Assembly: GCF_000813745.1 (NCBI RefSeq)
Contig: NZ_JWLC01000005.1
Location: 235,115-299,114 of the forward strand
Origin: Leisingera sp. ANG-M1
GTDB lineage: Bacteria; Pseudomonadota; Alphaproteobacteria; Rhodobacterales; Rhodobacteraceae
Length of the DNA stretch: 64,000 nucleotides
Direction: 5' to 3'
Shown: piece by piece, positions 1 to 8,645 of the stretch
Layout: each line of letters begins with the position of its first letter
How positions within the stretch are numbered: the stretch's first letter is position 1
The notes under the pieces: model-generated
Told to the model about the DNA's origin: nothing
Databases searched by the model: none
The model's input: the letters and a program-made list of their open reading frames with translations, nothing else
Position numbers and translations under genes: made by a program

Positions 1-1448
1 GCATCGATATCCGCAAAGATCGCCCGCATCTCCGCCTCGCTTTCCGAGCTTTCGCAGACTACCACCAGGTTCGGCGTGTTGGACGACGCCCGCACCAGCC
101 CCCAGGAACCATTGTCCAGGATCACCCGGGCACCGTTCACGGTCACGACTTCCTTGATAGCGCGGCCAGCGAATTGCTCGCCTGCCTCATGCTTGGCCGC
201 CAGTTTCTGGACCAGCCGCTCCAGCACCGTGTATTTCTCGGTGTCGGCGCAATAGGGCGACATGGTCGGGGTCGACCAGGTCTTGGGCAGCGCCTTGCGC
301 AGGTCGGACATCGACTGGCCCGGGTTGCGGTCCAGCATCTTGCAGACCTCAACCGCGACCCGCATGCCGCAGTCATAGCCGCGGCCCACCGGCTCGGCCA
401 GGAAGTAGTGGCCGGATTTCTCAAAGCCTGCCAGCGCGCCGATTTCCTTGACGCGGCGCTTCATGTGGCTGTGGCCGGTCTTCCAGTAATCCGCGGTAAC
501 GCCGTTCTTCTGCAATTCGGGGTCAGAGGCGAACAGCCCGGTGGACTTCACGTCTGCCACAAAGGTCGAATTCGGATAAAGCTTGCTGAGGTCCCGCGCC
601 ATGATCACGCCAACCTTGTCGGCAAAGATCTCCTCGCCCTCGTCATCCACCACGCCGCAGCGGTCGCCGTCGCCGTCAAAGCCAAGCGCCAGATCCGCGC
701 CCGAGGCCTTCACCGAAGCGGACATGTCATGCAGCATTTCCATCGCTTCGGGGTTCGGGTTGTAATGCGGGAAGGTGTAATCGAGCCGGTTGTGGCTCTC
801 GACCACCTCGACGCCCATGCGTTCGAAAATCTCCGGTGCAAAGGCCGAGGCTGTGCCGTTGCCGGTGGCGCAGACCACTTTCAGCGGGCGGGACATTTTG
901 AAATCTCCGACCAGATCGTCGATATAGGCCTCTTTCACACCGTCCACGAACTCGTAAGAGCCGCCCGGCGCGGGCTGGCCTTCACCGTTCAGCACGATGT
1001 CGCGCAGCTCGCCCATCTCATCCGGGCCATGGGTCAGGGGGCGGTCAAAGCCCATTTTGACGCCGGTCCAGCCGTTCGGGTTGTGCGAGGCGGTGACCAT
1101 GGCGACCGCAGGCACATTCAGGTGGAACTGGGCGAAATAGGCCATCGGCGACAGCGCAGGGCCGATGTCCTTTACCTGAATGCCGGCCTGCATCAGGCCG
1201 AGGATCAGGGCGTTTTTGATCGCCAGCGAATAGTCGCGGTAGTCATTGCCGACGGCAATCACCGGTTCAATGCCGCGCTTGCGCATCTGGGTGCCCAGGC
1301 CCAGGCCCAGGGCAGTCATGCCGGGAAGGTTGATCTCCTCGGGGTATTTCCAGCGCGCGTCGTATTCGCGGAAGCCCGTGGGCTTGATCATCGCGTCGCG
1401 CAGAAAGCTCCAGGTGTTCGGGGTCACCTCGGGCAGGGGTTTGGTCAT
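1..1448 (-). CDS. Phosphomannomutase/phosphoglucomutase (3' end outside window)
   Basis: Alpha-D-phosphohexomutase that interconverts hexose 6- and 1-phosphates, supplying mannose-1-P or glucose-1-P for sugar nucleotides. About 482 codons are visible and the frame is still open at the window edge, so only the last residues are missing. The phosphoserine loop TASHNP (Ser about residue 121) and the metal-binding loop DGDGDR (about 258-263) are intact. The start at 1448 lies 15 bases after the kdsA stop, so it is the last visible gene of the kpsT-kpsE-kdsA unit. That position suggests it feeds surface polysaccharide synthesis. Whether mannose or glucose phosphate is preferred cannot be told from the sequence. 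Confidence 0.92.
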   Translation of the reverse strand, partial: MTKPLPEVTPNTWSFLRDAMIKPTGFREYDARWKYPEEINLPGMTALGLGLGTQMRKRGIEPVIAVGNDYRDYSLAIKNALILGLMQAGIQVKDIGPALSPMAYFAQFHLNVPAVAMVTASHNPNGWTGVKMGFDRPLTHGPDEMGELRDIVLNGEGQPAPGGSYEFVDGVKEAYIDDLVGDFKMSRPLKVVCATGNGTASAFAPEIFERMGVEVVESHNRLDYTFPHYNPNPEAMEMLHDMSASVKASGADLALGFDGDGDRCGVVDDEGEEIFADKVGVIMARDLSKLYPNSTFVADVKSTGLFASDPELQKNGVTADYWKTGHSHMKRRVKEIGALAGFEKSGHYFLAEPVGRGYDCGMRVAVEVCKMLDRNPGQSMSDLRKALPKTWSTPTMSPYCADTEKYTVLERLVQKLAAKHEAGEQFAGRAIKEVVTVNGARVILDNGSWGLVRASSNTPNLVVVCESSESEAEMRAIFADID

Positions 1449-1463
1449 GTCGAAATCTCTTCT

Positions 1464-2297
1464 TTAAATGCTGATCGGATTGGCTTTGGCCAATGCATCA
1501 AAGGCCATCAATGTGTCAATCAGCTGCGGCATCTGATCCAGGTAGATCATGTTCGGGCCGTCGCAGGGGGCGTTGTCCGGATCCTGGTGGGTTTCGGTGA
1601 AGACTGCACCGATGCCGGTGGCAACAGCCGCGCGGGCCAGAACCGGGGCAAATTCGCGCTGGCCGCCGGAGGAGCCGCCGAGGCCGCCCGGCTGCGCCAC
1701 CGCATGGGTGGCGTCCATCACCACCGGGTAGCCGGTGCGCGCCATTTCCGGCAGCGACTGCATGTCGACCACCAGGCGGTTGTAGCCGAAGGACGCGCCG
1801 CGCTCGGTCAGCAGGATCTTCTCGTTGCCGGTGCTTTCGATCTTGGCCACCACATTGGGCATGTCCCACGGCGCCAGGAACTGGCCTTTCTTGACGTTGA
1901 TCGCAGCGCCGGTGCGGCCCGCGGCCAGCAAGAGCGCGGTCTGGCGGCACAGGAAGGCCGGGATCTGCATGATGTCGCAGACTTCGGCGACGGGTTCGCA
2001 TTGCTCCGGCTCGTGAATGTCTGTCAGCACTGGCACGCCGATGCTGTCCTTCACCGATTGCAGCACCTGCAGCCCTTTGTCCAAGCCCAGGGCGGGCTTG
2101 GCGTTCAGCGAGGTGCGGTTGGCCTTGTCAAAGGAGCCTTTGAACACATACTGCGCGCCGGCCTTGTCGCAGGCTTCCTTCAGAAGGCCTGCAATCATCT
2201 GCGCGTGGTCGGCGCTTTCCAGCTGGCAGGGGCCTGCAATCAGGGTCAGCGGGCGGTCATTGCCGATATTGAGACCGGCGACTTGAACGTTTTTCAT
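1464..2297 (-). CDS. kdsA: 3-deoxy-8-phosphooctulonate (KDO-8-P) synthase
   Basis: Condenses phosphoenolpyruvate with arabinose 5-phosphate to give KDO-8-phosphate, precursor of the KDO used in lipopolysaccharide and in the lipid anchor of ABC-exported capsules. The 277 residues match the usual family length. Visible motifs are GPCQLES (22-28), KGSFDKANR (about 53-61) and [11 protein letters not shown] near the C-terminus. Cys24 in GPCQLES is at the position of the metal-ligand cysteine of metal-dependent KdsA enzymes, so a metal-dependent type is inferred. It sits 28 bases after kpsE and 15 before the hexomutase gene on the same strand, so it is probably cotranscribed with the capsule-export genes. 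Confidence 0.96.
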   Translation of the reverse strand: MKNVQVAGLNIGNDRPLTLIAGPCQLESADHAQMIAGLLKEACDKAGAQYVFKGSFDKANRTSLNAKPALGLDKGLQVLQSVKDSIGVPVLTDIHEPEQCEPVAEVCDIMQIPAFLCRQTALLLAAGRTGAAINVKKGQFLAPWDMPNVVAKIESTGNEKILLTERGASFGYNRLVVDMQSLPEMARTGYPVVMDATHAVAQPGGLGGSSGGQREFAPVLARAAVATGIGAVFTETHQDPDNAPCDGPNMIYLDQMPQLIDTLMAFDALAKANPISI

Positions 2298-2325
2298 GGG
2301 ATTCCGATCGTGGCTTCCGATGGCT

Positions 2326-4005
2326 TTACGAGGATACTTGCTCCCGCAGGATCGACGCGGTGAGCGAACACATCAGGTAAATACCGGAAAAGATCAGGAA
2401 TGCCAAAACGGTATTCTCGAACTTGCGCGGATATGACGGTTCCTCGCTTGGCACCGGCTCAACCGCGGTGGTCAGGTAGCGGACCTGGCGGTTGGCCTCA
2501 AGCCGGGTGGTTTCCACTTGCTGCAGGGCCGATTGCAGCATCAGGTCGCGGGTGGCGAGATCGGCCTGGGCCATCTGGATCTGGATCCGCAGGTTGGCAA
2601 GCGAATTTTCGCCGGCCGAGGCATCGACCATGCGGCCGTTGAGGCTGGCGATCACCGCTTCCAGCCGTTTGATGTCCGCTTCGGCGCCGGAGACTTTGGC
2701 CCGGTTGGGGCGGGCATTGTCCAAAAGCGCCGCCAGCTCCAGCCGTTTTTCCTCAAGCTGGATTTCAAAGGTGCTGATCTGCTGGCGCAAAGAGGCGACG
2801 ACCCCTTCGGGATCCAGAACCGACCCCTGCTGCTGCAGCACCACCAGCCGCTCCTGGGCTGCGCGGCGCTCGGCCTCAGCATCGGAGAGGGCGGTTGCGG
2901 CCTCGGACATCTGGTCGGCACGTTTCTGCTGCGACAGGTTGTTCACTTTTTCCTGCGCGTAGGAAATCAGTTTGCGCGAAAACTCGGCCGCAGCCTCGGG
3001 GTCGGCAGCCGAGACTTCCATCCGCACCACGCCTTCGGTCGGGTCATAGCCGATTTTGACGTTGCGGCTGTAGGTGGCATAAGCCTCCTCGTTGGTGGGG
3101 TCGGTTTCCAGCCGCTGGATCGGGTCCAGCCATTCCTGGGTGAAATGCGCCTTAAAGCCGGCCTCGTCGTCCAGCCGCAGCATTGCCTCCTTGGACATCA
3201 GGTAGCTTTGCACGGCAATCGAGTCCTGGCTGGTGGCAAACTGGGTGCCGCTGAGCAGCCCGCCGACGCCGCCTGCAGCGCTGTCGGCTTTGAGCACCAG
3301 AAACTCGGATTTGGAGGAATACATCGGCGTTGCCACCGAGTAGAAGTAATAGCCCGCGGCCAGGGTCGGAAGCAGCACGAAGAATGCCAGCCGTGCGGCC
3401 AGCAGCGACAGCTTGCGGCGGCGGCGGCGGGCGATGTCGCGCTGGATTTCCTGAATTTCGCGGTTGCGCCGCTCTGCCGGGCTCAATTCGGTTGAGGGCA
3501 GGGTGGTCTTGGCGGCGGGAACCGTCTGCGGCAGCTGCACCGAGCCCGGCGCCGGCGGGGTGCCTGCGGGCTGGGTCTTGTTCTGCGGCACCACCAGCTC
3601 GAGCATGTTGGCGCGTTTGAACGGGTCGATGCCGCGCTCCCGCAGCATGCGCACCGCTTCGAAATCCGACGTGGCAGCCAGGTTGTGCTTCTGCGCCATC
3701 CGGCGGGCCAGCCGCAGCTGGCGTCCGGTCAGCCCCTCCTGCCGGATCGCCTCAATGTCGGTTTCCATCCGGTTTTCGCGGGCAGAGCTGACCATGCCGG
3801 ACATGGAAGCGGGATTGGCACTGCCATCCGCTGCTGCAGCCGCTGCGGCCTGGGCCTGCGGCTGAGGCCGGGCCGACTGCTGCGGTTCCGCAGGGCGCTC
3901 CGCTGCCGCTGCCGCCGCTTGGGGTGCGGTTCCGGCAGCCGGGTCGCCTGCCGCCGCGGGACTGCGGCGGATGCGGAACTTCTTAGCTCTGGGTTTCGTA
4001 GTCAT
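2326..4005 (-). CDS. Capsule polysaccharide export inner-membrane protein (KpsE/CtrB/BexC type)
   Basis: Polysaccharide co-polymerase-type component of an ABC-2 capsule exporter that links the inner-membrane transporter to the periplasm. The protein has 559 residues with an Ala/Pro/Gln-rich N-terminal cytoplasmic extension (about 1-190), a basic stretch RRRRRK (about 193-198), a first membrane segment (about 200-222), a long periplasmic region rich in predicted coiled coil, and a second membrane segment near the C-terminus. The two-membrane-helix, coiled-coil layout is typical of the family; the extension makes it longer than enterobacterial KpsE. The ATG at 4005 was chosen because upstream codons lie inside kpsT; it still overlaps kpsT by 23 bases, which suggests translational coupling. 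Confidence 0.88.
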   Translation of the reverse strand: MTTKPRAKKFRIRRSPAAAGDPAAGTAPQAAAAAAERPAEPQQSARPQPQAQAAAAAAADGSANPASMSGMVSSARENRMETDIEAIRQEGLTGRQLRLARRMAQKHNLAATSDFEAVRMLRERGIDPFKRANMLELVVPQNKTQPAGTPPAPGSVQLPQTVPAAKTTLPSTELSPAERRNREIQEIQRDIARRRRRKLSLLAARLAFFVLLPTLAAGYYFYSVATPMYSSKSEFLVLKADSAAGGVGGLLSGTQFATSQDSIAVQSYLMSKEAMLRLDDEAGFKAHFTQEWLDPIQRLETDPTNEEAYATYSRNVKIGYDPTEGVVRMEVSAADPEAAAEFSRKLISYAQEKVNNLSQQKRADQMSEAATALSDAEAERRAAQERLVVLQQQGSVLDPEGVVASLRQQISTFEIQLEEKRLELAALLDNARPNRAKVSGAEADIKRLEAVIASLNGRMVDASAGENSLANLRIQIQMAQADLATRDLMLQSALQQVETTRLEANRQVRYLTTAVEPVPSEEPSYPRKFENTVLAFLIFSGIYLMCSLTASILREQVSS

Positions 4006-4642
4006 AGAGCTGTTTCGCTTCTTCCAAAGTGTCAAACATATGCAGCTGGCCCTGCAGCAGGACCGCCGCCGAACGGGCAAATTTTTCCAGCGTCTTAGCC
4101 TGATGCGAGACGATGATGATGGTGGTGGTGGAAAGCCGCTCCTGCAGGATCTCGCCTGCCTTGCGGTTGAATTCCACGTCTGTTGTGCTGGGCATGCCTT
4201 CGTCGATCAGGTAGATGTCGAAGTCCAGCGCCAGCATCAGCGAAAAGCTGAACCGGGCGCGCATCCCCGAAGAATAGGTGCCCAGCGGCTGGTCGAAATA
4301 CTCCCCCAGCCCGCAAAGCCAGCGGCAGTAGGCTTCCACGTAATCCGGATCGAGCCCGTAAAGATTGGCGATATAGCGGCTGTTCTCCATCGCCGACAGG
4401 CGGCTGATCACGCCGCCCATGAAGCCCAGCGGAAAGGAAATCTTGCAGTTGCGGCGGATCTCGCCCTCGTCCGGTTTTTCCAGACCCGCCATCATGTTGA
4501 TCAGCGTGGTCTTGCCGGTGCCGTTCGGGGCCAGCACGCCCAGCGATTTGCCTGCTTCGACGCGGAACGACACGCGGTCAAGGATCACCTTGCGCTGTGT
4601 CCCTGTCCAGAAGGACTTGCTGACGTTTTCAAACTCAAGCAT
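3983..4642 (-). CDS. Capsule polysaccharide ABC transporter ATP-binding protein (KpsT type)
   Basis: ATPase that powers export of a lipid-linked polysaccharide across the inner membrane. The 219 residues begin MLEFENVSKSF, the usual start of this family; the reading frame extends upstream but without family-like sequence. Visible motifs are the Walker A loop GVLAPNGTGKTT, an ABC signature region YSSGMRARFSF, a Walker B ending LIDEGMPSTTD and the H-loop SHQAKTLEKF. The short form and the DEGM Walker B are characteristic of polysaccharide ABC ATPases. It is the first gene of the minus-strand unit. No kpsM-type permease is adjacent, so the membrane partner must be encoded elsewhere. Confidence 0.9.
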   Translation of the reverse strand: MLEFENVSKSFWTGTQRKVILDRVSFRVEAGKSLGVLAPNGTGKTTLINMMAGLEKPDEGEIRRNCKISFPLGFMGGVISRLSAMENSRYIANLYGLDPDYVEAYCRWLCGLGEYFDQPLGTYSSGMRARFSFSLMLALDFDIYLIDEGMPSTTDVEFNRKAGEILQERLSTTTIIIVSHQAKTLEKFARSAAVLLQGQLHMFDTLEEAKQLYDYETQS

Positions 4643-4774
4643 CGCTCGTTCCGGTGTTGCCCGTGCGGCCCGATTGGGGGCTCTGTCTGCCTCAATTCCC
4701 AGGCGCTTTCCATCGCGCCCGTGGCTCTTTCTTATCAAAAGAGTGTTAATGGCCTACGCCGGGAATTTGGCCTT

Positions 4775-4797
4775 ATTATGTCGAATTGTGACATAAT
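4775..4797. promoter_or_regulatory. Inverted repeat, candidate operator upstream of kpsT
   Basis: Perfect 8-base arms ATTATGTC and GACATAAT are separated by 7 bases (GAATTGT). The site lies in the 241-base gap between the divergent kpsT and uracil-DNA glycosylase genes, about 130 bases before the kpsT start. The gap is locally AT-rich and holds no gene. Size and symmetry suit a dimeric transcription factor; which one is unknown. Confidence 0.5.
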
Positions 4798-4883
4798 TCA
4801 TCAACCAAGTCTTAACCAATTTGGCGGTTATCCCGGGGGTGGACGGTCTTTTTTCGGGGCTATGGCGGAAAGCGGGGCAAGAG

Positions 4884-5501
4884 ATGACTGGTTCCAGTCC
4901 GGAAACAATCGAGGCGGCCAGGCGGCTGAAAGCGGAGATTCGCAGCTGCCGGATCTGCGCAGAGCGGTTTGCCGCCACCGCCACTGCCCATGAACCGCGG
5001 CCGGTGGTGTGGTTCCGCCCCTCTGCGCGGATACTGATCGCGGGGCAGGCGCCCGGCGCCCGGGTGCATGAAAGCGGGCGGCCGTTCACCGACCCCTCAG
5101 GCGACCGGCTGCGCGCCTGGCTGGGGCTGTCCGAGGCGGAGTTCTATGACAAGGACCGGGTGGCAGTGGTGCCAATGGGGTTCTGCTTTCCGGGCTACAA
5201 CGACAAGAAAGCCGATCTGCCGCCGCCCGCTATCTGCGGCAGGACTTGGCATGATCAGGTGATGGCGCATTTGCCGGAGGTCCAGCTCAAGGTGCTGGTG
5301 GGGGCCCATGCGCAGCGGTATCACCTGGGGGTGAAGGGGCCGGTGACGCCACTGGTGCAGGGCTGGCGGGATCATGCGCCGCAGGTCTTCCCCTTGCCGC
5401 ATCCGTCCTGGCGTAATACCGCATGGCTGAAGAATAACCCCTGGTTCGAAGCCGAGCTGCTGCCGGTTTTGCAGGCCCGGGTGAAGGAGCTGATGCGATG
5501 A
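4884..5501 (+). CDS. Uracil-DNA glycosylase family protein with four-cysteine (Fe-S type) pattern
   Basis: DNA-repair glycosylase-like protein of 205 residues. Motif 1 is GQAPG (54-58), followed by GRPFTDPSGDRLRAWL. Motif 2 is HPSWRN (173-178). Four cysteines at 22, 25, 101 and 118 have the spacing of the 4Fe-4S ligands in family 4/5 uracil-DNA glycosylases. This supports an iron-sulfur member, although residues 98-118 (MGFCFPG, then DLPPPAIC) differ from the classic thermostable enzymes. The ATG at 4884 was chosen over the upstream TTG at 4821 because the family N-terminus begins shortly before the first CxxC. Its stop overlaps the start of the SseB gene (ATGA). Substrate specificity is not certain. 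Confidence 0.82.
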   Translation: MTGSSPETIEAARRLKAEIRSCRICAERFAATATAHEPRPVVWFRPSARILIAGQAPGARVHESGRPFTDPSGDRLRAWLGLSEAEFYDKDRVAVVPMGFCFPGYNDKKADLPPPAICGRTWHDQVMAHLPEVQLKVLVGAHAQRYHLGVKGPVTPLVQGWRDHAPQVFPLPHPSWRNTAWLKNNPWFEAELLPVLQARVKELMR

Positions 5502-6301
5502 GCGAACAAACCCCGCTGGATCTGGCCCATGCGGCGATGGAAGCTGCCCCCGAGGATGATGCCGCAAGGCTGCGGTTCTACGAGCGGCTGGCGGATGCCG
5601 AGCTGTTCCTGATGCTGGCGGCAGAGGCGGAAGGGGAGCAGATCTCGCCTGAGCTGTTTGAGACGCCGGAAGGCGCCTTTGTGCTGGTGTTCGACCGCGA
5701 GGAGCGGCTGGCGCAGTTTGCCGGGCGGGCAGTGCCTTATGCCGCGCTGTCGGGCCGGGTAATCGTGCAGATGCTGACCGGGCAAGGGGATGGCCAGGGA
5801 ATTGGTCTGGGGCTGAACCTGGAAGTGGCGCCCTCGGCCTTTCTGATCCCGGCGGACGCCATAGGCTGGCTGCACCGGACCTTGGGCCACGCGCCGGAAG
5901 AGGTTGAGGCCGGGGTGACGGAGTTTACTGCCCCCAAGGGCCTGCCGGAGGCACTGCTGACAGCGCTGGACGCCAAGCTTGCCACTGCGGGCGGGCTGGC
6001 TGCGGCGGCTTACCTTTCGGGCGTGCGCTATGAGGGCGGCGGGCAAGGGCACCTTCTGGGCTTCGTCGGCGCCAAGGAGGCCGCACGCGCCTCGCTTGCG
6101 AAAGCGGCCAGCGAAGCGCTCACCTTTTCCGGCATTGAGGCCGGCGCGATGGATGTCGGCTTCTTCGAGGCAGGGGACCCGGTGGCGGCCAGCCTGGCCC
6201 GTGTTGGCCTGCGCTTTGACCTGCCGCAGCCTGAGGCGGTTCAGGAAGTGAAGCCGGTGATGCCCGGCAGCGACCCGGACAAGCCTCCTCGCTTGAAATA
6301 G
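5498..6301 (+). CDS. SseB family protein
   Basis: Protein of 267 residues with an SseB-type N-terminal domain: an FYERLADAELFLML segment followed by alternating strands including FVLVFDREERLAQF and a GLGLNLEVAPSAFLIP block. SseB-like domains are widespread and poorly understood; in enterobacteria the family has been described as enhancing serine sensitivity. Translation starts inside the stop of the preceding glycosylase gene (ATGA overlap), so the two are coupled. The C-terminal half (about 140-267) is less conserved and gives no further clue. No signal peptide or membrane segment is seen, so it is probably cytoplasmic. Confidence 0.8.
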   Translation: MSEQTPLDLAHAAMEAAPEDDAARLRFYERLADAELFLMLAAEAEGEQISPELFETPEGAFVLVFDREERLAQFAGRAVPYAALSGRVIVQMLTGQGDGQGIGLGLNLEVAPSAFLIPADAIGWLHRTLGHAPEEVEAGVTEFTAPKGLPEALLTALDAKLATAGGLAAAAYLSGVRYEGGGQGHLLGFVGAKEAARASLAKAASEALTFSGIEAGAMDVGFFEAGDPVAASLARVGLRFDLPQPEAVQEVKPVMPGSDPDKPPRLK

Positions 6302-6393
6302 GTTTTCTCGCCCTCCGCGGTTTTCGCCTTATCTGCTGCTGCAAGGGCAGGGCTGCGGCCTGTGCCCGCCATACAGCAGGGAGGGAGAGAACG

Positions 6394-6807
6394 ATGGCCA
6401 TTAAACAGACAGCCCATGATTTCTGCGAGGCCTGCGATGCCGGCAAGGGATGGGATGTGTGCCAGGAATGGTGCACGCCGGATGCGAGCTTCTCCGTCCA
6501 GTCGGACGCGCTGGCAGAGGTCAAAACGCTTGCAGCCTATACCGAGTGGGCCAAGGGGCTGCTGACACCATTGCCGGACGCCCATGCCGAGTTCAAATCC
6601 ATTGCTGTGGATGAGGACGGCAGCCGGGTGATCCTGTTCGCAGTGTTCCACGGCACCCATACTGCGGATGCAGGCAATGGTGCGCCGACCGGTAAAAAGG
6701 TCGCCTCCGACTATGTTTATGTGCTGGATTTCGACGGGGGCAAGATCCGCCATATGACCAAGGTCTGGAACGACGTGCACGCCCTTACACAGCTAGGCTG
6801 GATGTAG
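6394..6807 (+). CDS. SnoaL-like / NTF2-fold protein
   Basis: Protein of 137 residues with the pattern of the NTF2/SnoaL fold: an N-terminal helix containing AHDFCEACDAGKGWDVC, the WCTPDASFSV strand, a VILFAVFHGTHT strand and a C-terminal VYVLDFDGGKIRHMTKVWND segment. Relatives include ester cyclases and proteins of unknown role; no substrate can be assigned. A strong ribosome-binding site (GGGAGGGAGAG) precedes the ATG. It stands alone, 92 bases after the SseB gene and convergent with yghU, with a shared terminator between them. Three cysteines occur in the first 25 residues or so, more than usual for this family. Confidence 0.8.
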   Translation: MAIKQTAHDFCEACDAGKGWDVCQEWCTPDASFSVQSDALAEVKTLAAYTEWAKGLLTPLPDAHAEFKSIAVDEDGSRVILFAVFHGTHTADAGNGAPTGKKVASDYVYVLDFDGGKIRHMTKVWNDVHALTQLGWM

Positions 6808-6819
6808 GGCGCAACGAAA

Positions 6820-6850
6820 AGCGCCCGCAGCGTGGCGGGCGCTCAGCTTT
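6820..6850. terminator. Bidirectional rho-independent terminator
   Basis: Stem GCGCCCGC (6821-6828) pairs with GCGGGCGC (6835-6842) around a 6-base loop, with A-rich sequence on the left and T-rich sequence on the right. It lies between the convergent SnoaL-like gene and yghU and can serve both. Confidence 0.85.
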
Positions 6851-6880
6851 TCTTGAACCTGCGGTTTGCAGGCGGGGCGT

Positions 6881-7756
6881 TTACTCCGCCGCTTCCAGCT
6901 TGTCCTGGGTGCGGGTTTCGAAGTCGCTGGCGTCGTGGCGTTCGTGGAGCTGCATCTCCAGGTCGCCGAACGAGCGGTTCACCATACGGCCGCGCTGCAC
7001 CGCCGGGCGGGCATCGATGGCCTGGGCCCAGCGGACCACATTGGTGTAGCTGGCCGCGTCCAGGAACTCAGCGGCGTCGCCATAGTTGCGGCCCAGAACC
7101 AGCTGGCCGTACCAGGGCCAGATGGCGATGTCAGCGATGGAGTATTCGCTGCCTGCGATAAACTCATGCTCTGCCAGCTGACGGTCCAGCACATCCAGCT
7201 GGCGCTTGGTTTCCATGGTGAAGCGGTCGATCGGATACTGCCATTTCTCCGGTGCATAGGCATAGAAATGCCCAAAGCCGCCGCCCAGGTAAGGCGCGCT
7301 GCCCATCTGCCAGAACAGCCAGTTCATCACCTCGGTGCGGGCAGCGCCCTCTTTGGGCAGGAAGGCGCCGAATTTTTCGGCCAGATGCAGCAGGATCGAA
7401 CCGCTTTCGAACACACGGATTGGTTCGTCGCCGCTGCGGTCCAGAAGGGCCGGGATCTTGGAGTTCGGGTTTACCTCGACAAAGCCCGAGCCGAACTGGT
7501 CGCCGTCGCCGATCTTGATCAGCCAGGCGTCATATTCGGCGTCTGCGTGGCCCGCGGCCAGCAGCTCTTCGAACATCACGGTGACCTTCACCCCGTTCGG
7601 GGTTGCCAGCGAATAGAGCTGAAAGGGGTGCTTGCCTGCGGGCAGCTCTTTGTCATGGGTCGCACCGGCGATCGGACGGTTGATCGAGGCAAACTCGCCG
7701 CCATTGCCTTGTTCCCATTTCCAGACTTTCGGCGGGGTGTAGGGGGTGTCGCTCAT
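6881..7756 (-). CDS. yghU: Glutathione-dependent disulfide-bond oxidoreductase (YghU type GST)
   Basis: Glutathione transferase superfamily member of the Nu/YghU group, which reduces disulfides using two bound glutathiones. The 291 residues match the family. An N-terminal extension typical of YghU (about 1-45, including SINRPIAGATHDKELPAGKH) precedes the thioredoxin-like domain, which contains LATPNGVKVTVMFEEL, NPNSKIPALLD and FESGSILLHLAEK. The helical C-terminal domain has the conserved SIADIAIWPWYG motif. The gene is monocistronic and ends at the shared bidirectional terminator. A role in thiol redox homeostasis is inferred from family knowledge. Confidence 0.92.
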   Translation of the reverse strand: MSDTPYTPPKVWKWEQGNGGEFASINRPIAGATHDKELPAGKHPFQLYSLATPNGVKVTVMFEELLAAGHADAEYDAWLIKIGDGDQFGSGFVEVNPNSKIPALLDRSGDEPIRVFESGSILLHLAEKFGAFLPKEGAARTEVMNWLFWQMGSAPYLGGGFGHFYAYAPEKWQYPIDRFTMETKRQLDVLDRQLAEHEFIAGSEYSIADIAIWPWYGQLVLGRNYGDAAEFLDAASYTNVVRWAQAIDARPAVQRGRMVNRSFGDLEMQLHERHDASDFETRTQDKLEAAE

Positions 7757-7954
7757 CTGTCGGGCCTTGTTCTGATTGTTTCCTGAATAGGGTCAATCGC
7801 ACATGCTTCGGCGATCGGCTCAGGCAGAGATAAGGGGATATTTACAAATTCCAATGACTGGAAGGTATGGGCGGCTGAAATTTTTCAAAAGTTCACAGAA
7901 CCAGCGCATGCGGACACAGAGGCGTGAGACCCCCTTCGCATTTGTTTCAGGCCC

Positions 7955-7960
7955 TATAAT
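7955..7960 (+). promoter_or_regulatory. Possible -10 hexamer upstream of the YHS gene
   Basis: A perfect TATAAT lies 70 bases before the YHS-domain gene. No good -35 hexamer sits at 16-18 bases; TTCGCA at 7935-7940 is too close. The rest of the 273-base gap 7757-8029 shows nothing else recognisable. Confidence 0.3.
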
Positions 7961-8029
7961 GTTTGACCCGAAGCCGGATAGGATGCCGGTGCCCAAGTTG
8001 AAGCGATCACCGATGAAAGGGATGATTTC

Positions 8030-8548
8030 ATGAAGCGTTTTGCACTTGCTGCTGCGGCAGCGCTGTCCTTTGCAATGCCGGCCTTTGCGGGCGAGCAGTA
8101 TGTCGACGGCACCGGCTATGCCGTGTCGGGCTATGATGTGGTGGCCTACCGCAGCCTGGAAATGAACCCGGTTGGCACGCCGCAGACCGCGCCGGTGCGC
8201 GGCAGCACGGATTTCACCGCGGAATACAACGGCGCAACCTGGGCGTTCTCCTCGGCCGAGAACCGCGACAAGTTCGCGGCAAACCCGGCCTATTACGCAC
8301 CGCAGTATGACGGCCACTGCGCCTATGGCGTCTCCAAGGGCGGCAAAGTGCCGGCCAACCCGAACCTGTGGCGCATCGTCGACGACAAGCTGTATCTGAA
8401 CATCACCGACGTAGTGGTCGGCTTCTGGGAAGAAGACATCCCGGGCAACATCAACCTGGCCGAAGGCAACTGGCCGGGGATCGAGCCGAAAGCGGCCTCG
8501 GACAGCGTGATCCCGAAATTCACCTCGGAAGGCCCGGTCGCCAACTGA
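8030..8548 (+). CDS. Exported YHS-domain protein
   Basis: Protein of 172 residues with a clear Sec signal peptide (MKRFALAAAAALSFAMPAFA, cleavage after AFA), so it is periplasmic. The mature part opens with GYAVSGYDVVAYRS and contains a YHS-like module: a TWAFSSAENRDKFAANPAYYAPQYDGHCAYGVSKG core with the conserved aromatic and Cys/His residues, followed by WRIVDDKLYLNI. YHS domains are often found with metal-handling proteins, so metal binding is a reasonable guess, but the function is not established. It is monocistronic and followed by a strong terminator. Confidence 0.86.
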   Translation: MKRFALAAAAALSFAMPAFAGEQYVDGTGYAVSGYDVVAYRSLEMNPVGTPQTAPVRGSTDFTAEYNGATWAFSSAENRDKFAANPAYYAPQYDGHCAYGVSKGGKVPANPNLWRIVDDKLYLNITDVVVGFWEEDIPGNINLAEGNWPGIEPKAASDSVIPKFTSEGPVAN

Positions 8549-8596
8549 TCCGGGCGCGGGCCGCGGAAGGCCTGCTGTATCAACAGGCAAGACAGG

Positions 8597-8626
8597 AAAC
8601 CCGCGCTGGCGAGCGCGGGTTTTTTT
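8597..8626 (+). terminator. Rho-independent terminator after the YHS gene
   Basis: Stem CCCGCGCT (8600-8607) pairs with AGCGCGGG (8612-8619) around a GGCG loop, followed by seven or more Ts. Confidence 0.9.
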
Positions 8627-8645
8627 GTTCGCTAAATAGGAAGCC

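Noticed and set aside
174..2363. 729-codon open frame on the plus strand opposite kdsA and the hexomutase
   Set aside because: It runs antisense to two recognisable enzymes, has a biased His/Arg/Gly-rich composition with no domain, and is the usual third-position GC artefact.
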